Below, piece after piece: positions 54,450-62,670 of a stretch of 64,000 nt of DNA. The DNA is taken from the NCBI GenBank assembly GCA_003116975.1, contig BGKB01000124.1, forward strand, positions 124,001-188,000. Direction: 5' to 3'. The position numbers and the translations under genes are program-made. The notes under the pieces were generated by a model. It did not search any database and was not told the DNA's origin. It saw only the letters and a list, made by a program, of their open reading frames with translations. Each line of letters begins with the position of its first letter. Positions within the stretch are counted from its first letter, which is position 1. The DNA comes from Aurantiochytrium sp. KH105 (taxonomy: Eukaryota > Sar > Bigyra > Thraustochytrida > Thraustochytriidae).

Positions 54450-55125
54450 ATAAAGTTTGATGTCGTCATGGCAAAGTCAGGCTCTTCGATGAGTTAATAA
54501 AGACTATAACTGGACAACTGAAAGTGAGGCAAAGTTTGATGTCGTCATGGCAAAGTCAGACTCTTCGATGAGTTAAGACGAGCACTGGACAACCGAAAGT
54601 GAGGCAAAGTTTGATGTCGTCATGGCGAACTCAGGCTCTTCGATGAGTTAGGACTAGAACTGAACAACCGAAAGTGAGGCAAACTTTGATGTCGTCATGG
54701 CGAGGTCAGGCTCTTCGATGAGTTAGGACTAGAACTGGACAACCGAACATGAGGCGAACTTTGATGTCGTCATGGCGAAGTCAGGCTCTTCGATGAGTTA
54801 GGACTAGAACTGGACAACCGAACATGAGGCGAACTTTGATGTCGTCATGGCGAAGTCAGGCTCTTCGATGAGTTAAGACGAGCACTGGACAACTGAAAGT
54901 GAGGCAAACTTTGATGTCGTCATGGCAAAGTCAGGCTCTTCGATGAGTTAAGACGAGCACTGGACAACCGAAAGTGAGGCAAACCTTCGTCATGGCGAAG
55001 TCAGGCTCTTCGATGAGTTAATTAAGACTATAACTGGTCAACTGAAAGTGAGACAAACTTTGTTGTCGTCATGGCGAAGTCAGGCTCTTCGATGAGTTAG
55101 GACTAGAACTGGACAACCGAAAGGC
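54450..55125. repeat. Minisatellite: nine 75-bp units, each with a nine-codon mini-ORF
   Basis: Nine copies of a unit, usually exactly 75 bp, with ATGs at 54468, 54547, 54622, 54697, 54772, 54847, 54922, 54992 and 55071 (spacings 79, 75, 75, 75, 75, 75, 70, 79). Every unit holds ATG-GCN-N-TCA-GNC-TCT-TCG-ATG-AGT-stop, encoding MAKSGSSMS with changes only at residue 3 (Lys, Asn, Arg) and residue 5 (Gly, Asp). The unit frame is 25 codons ending in its own stop. Units 1 and 8 share the same 4-bp longer spacer, pointing to block duplication. The array starts about 100 bp after the DIX gene stop and may lie in its 3' UTR. Confidence 0.92.
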
Positions 55126-55198
55126 GAACCTGATCAACAGAAAATCCAAAGTAAAATTTCAGATGCTCGCGCCGCATGACAGCTCGAAAGAGTAGTTA

Positions 55199-55437
55199 CT
55201 AAAGAGCAACAACATCCTCGACCGCGCCATTGGAAAGAAAGAAACGTAGCTTGATACAGCTCGCATCCCGCAATTCTTCCTCAAGACTTCTTATCTCACC
55301 AACACGTAATGGACGATGCTCTTGCGATCCGTCTGCACTCGCTTTACTCTTCAGCACTAAACGTTTGGTCTTCTCTTTCAACCGCACGAGCGTTCGTGGG
55401 AATGGCGCTGCTCGTTGTTTGTTTTCATCGCCAGCTT
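55199..55437 (-). other. Coding-like segment without ATG (possible 3' exon or gene remnant)
   Basis: On the minus strand a frame is open for about 79 codons from a stop near 55437 to TAG at 55199-55201. It reads like protein: KTKRLVLKSKASADGSQEHR, GEIRSLEEELRDASCIKLRF and a FLSNGAVEDVVAL end. There is no in-frame ATG, so it could be a last exon (an AG lies just upstream on that strand), a truncated gene, or chance. No family was recognised. Confidence 0.25.
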
Positions 55438-55783
55438 ACGCCGAGCACGCAGCCATTCTAGTCATTCTTCGCGCGAGCGATGACTTGCCATCACTGCTAC
55501 ATATGTATTAGGATGTTAGAGCGAGCCTCCTTTGAAAATAGAGACTTATTTCTAGTTAGGTCCGTTCGAAGAAAGCTGCAAGTTGCCAGTTGTAAGTTGT
55601 TTGGAGGTTTCTTTTGTTGTCTTGGCAGCGGTGGCGGAGAAAGGAAGGTTTCAACATTGCACATCGTGGGAATAATAATCGTACTATCTCTATTCTATCT
55701 AGGTAAATCAAGTCAAACAAACACAGGTCATTCAGGTGATCAGGCTCAGGCACAACAAGGTCGCTGTCGGCAGCGGGCGGCGC
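55438..55783. other. Intergenic, AT-richer
   Basis: No gene recognised. It is AT-richer than the flanks and lies downstream of the small basic protein gene on the minus strand. Confidence 0.4.
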
Positions 55784-56137
55784 TCAGACGCGGGTGGCGG
55801 TAAAGTAGCGCGCGCGGGTGAAGCGGCTCACGCGCTTGGGCTTCTTAACGCTACGGACCTTGTCTCCATTGGGCATGACCTGGTTTCCTGCGACAACAAC
55901 GGTCTTCATGGCCTTGTTCTCGAGCTTGCGCTCGCGATCGGCGGCGGCCTGAATCTCAAGGACTTGCTTGAGGTCGCCAAAGTTGAAGCTGGCGGCGCGC
56001 GCGATCTCGATCTCTGCGTCTTGCTGGCGCGCCTCGGGCGCGCTGTTCTTGCGGCCATCCTTCTTCATCTCCTTCTTGGCAGGCTCTGCCCGGCGCACGG
56101 GCTGCTCAATGTTCATTCTGTGGCCGCGGAGGAGCAT
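55784..56137 (-). CDS. Small basic protein with strong codon bias, function unknown
   Basis: A 117-residue, Lys/Arg-rich protein. Codons are strongly biased (AAG, GAG, CTC, ATC, CGC, GCC dominate), as in highly expressed genes of this window, which supports a real gene. A central helix (ASFNFGDLKQVLEIQAAADR) is followed by MKTVVVAGNQVMPNGDKVRS and a basic C-terminus with KKPKRVSRFTRARYF. No family was recognised; a nuclear or ribosome-associated role would fit the charge but is not shown. ATG 56137 is the first in frame; ATG 56116 is an alternative. Upstream the frame stays open through a GCAAA repeat with only a TTG to start, so a spliced 5' exon is possible. Confidence 0.6.
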   Translation of the reverse strand: MLLRGHRMNIEQPVRRAEPAKKEMKKDGRKNSAPEARQQDAEIEIARAASFNFGDLKQVLEIQAAADRERKLENKAMKTVVVAGNQVMPNGDKVRSVKKPKRVSRFTRARYFTATRV

Positions 56138-56139
56138 CT

Positions 56140-56229
56140 TGTGCTTGTGCTTTGCTTGTGCTTGTGCTTTGCTTGTGCTGTGCTTTGCTTTGCTTGTGCT
56201 TTGCTTTGCTTTGCTTTGCTTTGCTTCTG
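56140..56229. repeat. GCTTT/GCTTGT repeat upstream of the small basic protein gene
   Basis: About 17 pentamer or hexamer units of GCTTT and GCTTGT (GCAAA and ACAAGC on the gene's strand) end at the ATG of the minus-strand gene. They form a purine-rich tract in its presumed 5' leader. Confidence 0.8.
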
Positions 56230-57646
56230 GTTCTTGCTCTTGCTTCGTCTCCAAGGTTGCGGTTCTGCTTCGTCCCGCGCCGCGCCCTCGGCCTCTCGCT
56301 GTCCCTCGGGTCGCTGGCTGCCCCTGGCCGCCGTCAGATTCGCCCTTCGACTCTTCCTTTTCGGCCGCCGCCCTTGTGTCGCGTCCGGCACTTTCCCGAC
56401 GGCCGCCGACCGACCGCGCGAGGCGCTCCCGGCCGTGATCAGCGACCGCCCCGAGAGCGCCGCCGCGCCGCGCAGCTGCCCCGGACCGTTTTCCGGACGC
56501 CGCCGTCGCGCCGCGTCTTCACGCTGAGGCGCTTCGCTGGACGCCGCGCTGTCTTCCTTCCTTGGCGCATTTTGCGTTGCGCACCCCCTCTCTTTCGCCT
56601 GGAATATGCTGGCGTGGCTGGCGCCGCGCCGTGCACAAGGCCGCCCGCGAGAAGCCGGACGCGCAGCGCGGCGCGGCAGGACGGTACGTCTGCCGGGCGG
56701 TACGTCCTGCCGGCCGGCTGCACGGGCCGCAGAGTTTGCGGCAAGAGGGTGCAGCAGCGCAATACTGTGCAGTGCAGGGCAGTGCAGACGCAAGCGTGGG
56801 CGGCGGCGTGCGCAGACCAGGCTGCAGAACGGCCGCCGCTGCTCGCGCGTTCGCTTCCTCGTATGATGCGTCCAAGGGCAGGTCGAACTCCCAAGTCCGC
56901 TCTGCGTGCACGACCAACCAACCAAGCGCAACCACGAGACGACTGACCAAAATTACTTTCCGAAAGAAGGTTACGTACGCCTTTTTGGCCCACTGACCTT
57001 GCAAAAAAACCGCGGCGTGTGCGCGCGCGTGCTCTCGTGCGTCCGTGCGTCTCCAGCTGGCTGCTGCTGCAGCTGCAGATGCGCGCGGTCGATGGCGATT
57101 CAAGCCGCGAAGGATGGAGACGGATGCGTCTCGAGTCCTCCCTCGCCCAGCCAGCGCGGCGACCTGCCTCACACCCGTGCGACCGGCCCGCTGCGGCCAG
57201 CCTCGGCACGCGGTACGGCCCGGATTCGGGCCGCCGCGCGTCCACCCGAGGCCGTGGCCGCAGCCGCCTGCAGCCAGCTGCGCCTTGCCGCCGCCGACCA
57301 TTCGCGCCGCCGTCGAGCCTCGCCGACTCTCGCTGCCGTGAGCCTGCTGTGTTTTCCTCTTCCGTGCACACCTCGCTGACGGTTTCTCCCGCCTCGGAAG
57401 CGCCTGCCCCGTCTGCCAAACCACGCGGCTCTGCTTGGTCTTGGCTGGCGACTCGTGTCGCTCTCGCTCGATCGCGCAGCTGCCGCCGCTGCCGGCACGG
57501 CCGTGCAGGCGTGGCTCCGCGGCGGCGAGACCGCAGGCGCTTGTGGCGTCGTGGCTCATGGCGAGTGGCCCGAAGCAGGGGTACAGGGAGAAATAACTGG
57601 CCCTCGGTGGTTGAGCGAGTCACTCACATTCGCATGCCGCGTTGCG

Positions 57647-57672
57647 CCGACCGACCGACCGATCGATCGATG
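57647..57672. repeat. CCGA/CGAT tetranucleotide tract
   Basis: Three CCGA units pass directly into three GATC/CGAT units. A short low-complexity tract inside the gene-poor region. Confidence 0.7.
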
Positions 57673-59097
57673 GCCGAGGGACGGCTGGCGGGCAGCATGC
57701 CGCATTTTAGCTGCAGCGCGGAATGGTCGCCGAAAGGCGATGCAAGACCAGGGGCCGGCGCACGTCGTCGCTTCTTGCTGCGGCCACTGCCAGCATGCGA
57801 AGCAGTGCTTTTGTCTCTTAAGCTGACGAGCGTGCCGACGGAATTCTCGCGAAGGCCGCTCTGCGTCATACACGAAGCGTAGCTTCGATTGACCCTGCTG
57901 ACCAACGATGAGCGTCGCGCCTCAGCCGTACGTCGCCCGTCCGTCCGCTGCCGTCCGTCGTCTGTCCTGGCCGCGCGGTTTGCGCCGCCGTCGTCGTCGT
58001 CGTCAGCTCGCGATAGACGTTACCATCGTCGCGCCGCGGCGCACGTCCCTGGCCTCAAACCGTGGCCGTTGCTTGCAGTTGGTTGCCGTTGCCATAGTTC
58101 ATGATGCCGCTGCCGCGTGTGACGACAGCCCGAGGATGACGGCGATGCAAAGTGCGCGCAAAGACAGCGCGCGCATGGTAGTCCAGGCCTTCGAGGCAGC
58201 AGTAGCATTGCAGAGCTCGCACTGCGGTCGGTCTCGGCAGCCGCGGTCGCTTCGCTGCGCCCCGCATCGCACAAAAGCGCGCGCGGCCATCGGAAGAAGA
58301 GCCAGAGAGGGAGAAGAAGCAGCCCTTGTACTGATGAGTGGTTGCAGCTTTTGTTGGTTGTCCGGCGCCCCGACGCACCGCATCTGCGGCCACTCGTTTG
58401 CCTGTGTTTTCCTCTGCCTCCCTGCACGCGCTGCCAGCAGCAGCAACGGCTGGCTGTGGCTAGTGGCCAGGGCATGGAGATGCGGTAGCGGAGACAGCAA
58501 CTCTGCAGCCAGCAGCCAGATGCATAGGCAGGCTATGGCTCGTGTAGTGTAGGCAGTGGCGGTGCGCCCTGCTGCAGCAGTCTGATGCAGCCGCAGCTGT
58601 CGACCGGGGCGGCCGCACCTGGCTGTTCAGGACGAGATGCGATTCGGCGCGCGCCGGAAGCCAAGCTGACCTAATCTAATAATGCCCAGGGCGAGATTGG
58701 CGGGAGATTCGGTGAAGGAAATGAAAAAGTTCTTTCACGCGAGTCGGAGGCGCTCTTGGTCATCCCGGGAAATTCGCGCCAACCTGCAGGGCACTAACAG
58801 ACGTGCGTCCCGGATTGATGGCGGGCGGGGAGCGCCGTGCCGCGAGCGAGACCCGGGCCAAGTAAAAGTAGTAGTAGTGACGAGGAGGCTGGAGACAGGA
58901 CTTGCGAATCTTCAAGACCATGTAAACGATGCAGCAGTCGCAGTCAGGAGTCAGGCATGGGGAAAGCAAATACTTTTGTTACTTGGCAATTCGTTGGTCT
59001 TAAAACTGTAAGTCGTTCACATCATGTGGAGTTGAATGGGCCTACGGCCGGCCACATTGGCGTGAGGACGTCACTTTTTCCTTGTGGCAGCCAGATC

Positions 59098-59115
59098 AGC
59101 CAGCCAGCCAGCCAG
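59098..59115. repeat. CCAG tetranucleotide repeat
   Basis: Four to five CAGC/CCAG units. Its complement type (GGCT) recurs at 59447-59468. Confidence 0.7.
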
Positions 59116-59166
59116 CTGCAGATTGGCGCCAAGTCGGGAAATCTAGACTAGGTAGGCCTTGGTCCA

Positions 59167-59217
59167 TCACTCATTCACGCACTCACTCACTTACTCACTC
59201 ACACACTCATTCGTCTC
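59167..59217. repeat. CTCA/ACTC tetranucleotide repeat
   Basis: About ten imperfect ACTC units (variants ATTC, TTAC, ACAC) inside the gene-poor region. Confidence 0.75.
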
Positions 59218-59446
59218 ACCCAGGCCGTGCTGCCGAGCCGAGATGCATATCCTCTTGGATGGATGGACGGTTCCCCGAAGCGACCCGGCCGCTGCCGTCA
59301 CCGGTCAGTCGGCCGATTCCCCGGCGCCTCCAGATTAGGTCTTCGGGTCCAAGACGTTTCACAAGTCCAGGCTCCATCCCGGACGCGTTGCCCGCCGTTG
59401 CCTGCTGGTGCTGCTGGCCGCATCGCTACTGGCCATGCTGGCAGGG

Positions 59447-59468
59447 CCGGCTGGCTGGTTGGCTGGTT
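59447..59468. repeat. GGCT/GGTT tetranucleotide repeat
   Basis: Five units of GGCT with GGTT variants; complementary in type to the CCAG tract about 340 bp to the left. Confidence 0.65.
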
Positions 59469-60283
59469 GCCAATCGTCCGTTCACGTAATTCTGTCCCCT
59501 GGAAGAGGCCGTCTCGCTTACTTAGGCACGGCCTACCGCCGCAGTGGCCGGTAACAGGCCAACGTCTCGTGCCGTCCGTCGTCGTGATTTCCATGACGGT
59601 CACTGTCAGTGCAGCTGCAGATGCCGGCTTTCCGCTGGCTAGCGCGCCATGGCTGGCTGTGGCTGGCTTGTGACCACGGATTCGGAATCTCGGGGTCTGT
59701 GTTTTCCTGCATCTGCTTGCGGCTTTTTCTGAAACCAAGGCGAACCGCCGTCCTCCTTTGCAGGTCACACTTTTCTGGGTCCGTGCATCTCGTCGCCGTC
59801 GCGCTACAGTCCGATTTCACTCAACCGCAATCGTCGCAACCGACGCCAACCGTAGCTGCGCTCGCCCGGCAGTTTTCCCACCACAGGTCTTCCTCCTCAT
59901 GGTGCCTCCTCATGCAAACACCCAAACGCGGCCTTCTACTGCTGCTGCAGCTGGCAGTGAGTGTGGCAGCTCGTTTCACATGCAGACCACATGATGGCGA
60001 GCGGCCTCTCGCTTCGTGAGCCACACCAAGCACGAGACCCGAGGCCCCGTCGTACGCACAGGCATCGCACGTCTGCCCTTTTCCTCCGCGACATCGTCTC
60101 TCCTCGCGCGTAAAAAGAAGACGTGTGCGCTCCTCATCCCATCTCATCTCCTCCATCTCCCGACGAGTCCTAACCCAGGAAACGCACCCCGCGCGAGCGC
60201 AGCGGCATCGGGAATGGAGCGGCGCCGCAGACGCCGCCCGCCGAGCCCTCCGCGCCGGCCGTCCCTGTGAAAGCGGCGCCGCG

Positions 60284-61915
60284 ATGAAGAACGACGGCGC
60301 GGACGATGACGATGCCGGTGTCGAGGACGCCTTGGCGGCGAGCAAAGCAGAACAAACCTCCAACGGAGGAGCCTCGGCACGTGCGAGCACGCGCAGTGCG
60401 GGCGCGCGTGCGGGCGCGACGGGCGGGCCCGGCCGCGCAGAGCCGCAGAGCCGCAGCGGCGGCGGCGCGGGGCGCGGAGGGGCGGGCATCAGCGACGCCG
60501 CGGCGCCGAGGAAGCTTCAGCGGAGCATGGCGACGACGGTGACGCCCGCGCCCAAGCGCGGCGGCGGCGGGCGCGTCCACCTGGGGCCCGGCTTCAGCCA
60601 GCTCGACTGGTTCAAGCTGGCTGTGCACGCGAGCGACCCGGCCGGCAGGAATGGCGCGCCGCTGCGGCCCATCACCATGGCCGAGCTGCGCGCGCACAAC
60701 AGCACGAGGACGGATTTCTGGATGGCGCTCCGAGGGAAGGTCTACAATGTCACCAAGTACGTGCCATACCACCCCGGCGGTGCTGACGAGCTCGCGCGCG
60801 CGCTCGGCGAGGATGCCACCCTTCTCTTTGATGAGGTCCACCCCTGGGTCAGCGAGAGCATGATCAACTCACTCGAGGTCGGCTGGCTCGTCGATGGCGA
60901 CGAGAATACCGGCGCCGCGGCATCCAGTGCCAAGGCGTCCAACGTCAAACCTCCTGCCTCTCGCGCACGACTACTTGCGCGCGCGGTGGGTCTGTCTGGG
61001 AACCGCGGCGCCGAAACCGCGACGGCAAAGCCACGGGCGGGCCCGACTTCTGGACCAGGGGAATCCAATGCTTGGCTCGACTGCTCGCTTGTCTCGGCCG
61101 AGCCAAGCGATACCAAGCATTGCTTTTGGATCCGTGTTCGCGTTGATGACCTTGCACAAGATGCGCAAAAGCTTCTCGCCACGCCAGGCGTCTATGTCAA
61201 GCTGCTTGCAACCATTGGCGAAAAGAAAATTGAACGACCTTTTACACCCCTTCTGTCTACAAGTACGCTTACGAGCAGACCTGCCTGCGAACCGGGAGAA
61301 ATCGACATGCTCATCAAGCTTTACGAAGATGGAATGATGACGGCGCACCTTGCGGGTGCGCTCGCAGACGGAAACGCGCTCGATGGTCTCAAGGTACAGC
61401 TTCGTTCTGCTCCTTACCGAGTTGGAATCGTGGACGGCCGTTTTGCTATGGCTGCATATGGCGCTGCTTCATTCCGTCGCGCCACGCCTGATGTACGAAT
61501 CAAACATGTGTGTATGATTGCGCAAGGCACTGGGGTGATGCCGTTTACGCAGCTTCTTGACGCAGCTTCGACAAGTCTCGAGTCCTCAACCGACGAGGAA
61601 ATGGACTTCCCTACGTTTTCCATGCTTCTTGCTAGTCGCACCCTCGACGAAGCGCCGTTGCACGAAGAGCTTGCGGCTTCCGATTTGCTTCAAGACTCCT
61701 TGGAGCTCGTCTTGAGCGAAGAGGACAATCGCATCACTGAGTCGCTCTTGAACCTCCATTTGGAGAAATTTTATGGCTGCACTGCACAAGAAGAGTCTTC
61801 CAGTGCGCCAGGACTTCGTATTGTGGTGTGTGGCTCCTTTTTCTTTGCTGAAGCAATGCAAAAGGTCATTCTCAAGGCTGGTTGGCCCTCAAGCTGCGTC
61901 ATCATTCTTGACTGA
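60284..61915 (+). CDS. CYB5R4: Cytochrome b5 / b5-reductase fusion, CYB5R4 (NCB5OR)-like
   Basis: A 543-residue redox protein. After a disordered Ala/Gly/Arg-rich N-terminus (1-130) comes a cytochrome b5 domain at about 138-200: LRGKVYNVTKYVPYHPGGAD with heme ligand His 163 and LLFDEVHPWVSE with His 186, the same 23-residue spacing as in NCB5OR. A b5-reductase module follows from about 265: the flavin motif RPFTP (Arg 318) and the nucleotide-binding GTGVMPFTQLL (about 418). The end reads VVCGSFFFAEAM where reductases usually have CGPPP, so NAD(P)H binding may be altered. The CS-type linker domain of animal NCB5OR is reduced to a short low-complexity linker. Expected role: electron transfer from NAD(P)H to heme in the cytosol or at the ER. 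The first ATG in frame is 60284. Confidence 0.85.
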   Translation: MKNDGADDDDAGVEDALAASKAEQTSNGGASARASTRSAGARAGATGGPGRAEPQSRSGGGAGRGGAGISDAAAPRKLQRSMATTVTPAPKRGGGGRVHLGPGFSQLDWFKLAVHASDPAGRNGAPLRPITMAELRAHNSTRTDFWMALRGKVYNVTKYVPYHPGGADELARALGEDATLLFDEVHPWVSESMINSLEVGWLVDGDENTGAAASSAKASNVKPPASRARLLARAVGLSGNRGAETATAKPRAGPTSGPGESNAWLDCSLVSAEPSDTKHCFWIRVRVDDLAQDAQKLLATPGVYVKLLATIGEKKIERPFTPLLSTSTLTSRPACEPGEIDMLIKLYEDGMMTAHLAGALADGNALDGLKVQLRSAPYRVGIVDGRFAMAAYGAASFRRATPDVRIKHVCMIAQGTGVMPFTQLLDAASTSLESSTDEEMDFPTFSMLLASRTLDEAPLHEELAASDLLQDSLELVLSEEDNRITESLLNLHLEKFYGCTAQEESSSAPGLRIVVCGSFFFAEAMQKVILKAGWPSSCVIILD

Positions 61916-62670
61916 TGCGTTTTTGGCTCCTTTGTTCATCTGCACGTGTTATATCACATCCACATTGTTCGGACGTTAGTTCTCTCTCTTCCTTCTCTCT
62001 CCCTTTCGCACACACACATATACAAACAAACAAAAAAGCAAGCTTGCGTTCCTGTCTTCTTTCATCGTCATAAACGCAGCAAACATTCTGCGCAGAGCCC
62101 TTCCTCTCCATTCATGACAAACCAAGGTGGAGGCGTTTCAATCCTTTTTTCAACAAAAAAAAAAGCCAACAAAATTTGCGAAAAGAATAACACGACTCTT
62201 GCTTGTCCACATAGTTGCAGTGCACCTCACGAGGATGCGAACAAAAATGCAGCTGTGGTGCTTGGAAGAATGCACGGCGTATGCTCTACATGGATGAGTG
62301 GAATCAAGTAGAAATGGTGATTCTTTAGATAAAATTCGAATCGCGAAAAAATGATGAATTTTTGAGGTCTAATTATCGAACACCCATGCAACGCTGCCGT
62401 TAGGAAAGAAATAGAGTACGAAAGGAAGAAAAAGAGAGAAGAAAAAAGATCGAGTGATTCCGGCTTTCCCAATCATTAAAATTGACCTGGCTCTCGGTCG
62501 GTAGTGTCGTGGGTTATTTGAACAGAGTACTTTCCATCGTCCGATATCCTTTCTGCGTCTGCTGCAGGCGTTTGCTGCCGAGACGACCGGCCACCATATC
62601 ATCTTCATCATGCTCATCATTCAGCTGGCATCATTCATTACCTTGCCAACTAGAGTGAGTTTGAAGGCAT
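61916..62670. other. Convergent AT-rich spacer
   Basis: About 750 bp between the CYB5R4-like and Ig-domain genes, clearly AT-richer than the genes, with CT tracts (about 61980-62010), poly-A (about 62155-62164) and A/G tracts (about 62424-62450). Short frames inside have no recognisable domain. Confidence 0.5.

Larger units (their letters stand above)
56138..60283. other. 4.1-kb GC-rich region without supported genes
   Basis: Both strands show long open frames (up to about 390 codons), but their products are Arg/Ala/Pro/Ser/Cys-rich without domains, several overlap each other antisense, and codon use is unlike the window's real genes. Short repeats are dense here. I see no tRNA, rRNA or transposase signature. 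It could hold a non-coding transcript, but nothing in the sequence proves it. Confidence 0.5.

Noticed and set aside
54450-55125. CRISPR-like array
   Set aside because: Units are contiguous with no unique spacers, and the context is a eukaryotic nuclear genome. It is a minisatellite.
56439-57882. Overlapping long frames on both strands (394, 346 and 287 codons)
   Set aside because: Mutually antisense, very Arg/Ala/Cys-rich, no domain, and unlike the codon use of accepted genes.
61946-62620. Small frames in the AT-rich spacer (up to 121 codons)
   Set aside because: Composition is low-complexity (Ser/Thr/Lys and poly-Lys from poly-A), several lack ATG, and both sit between convergent 3' ends.
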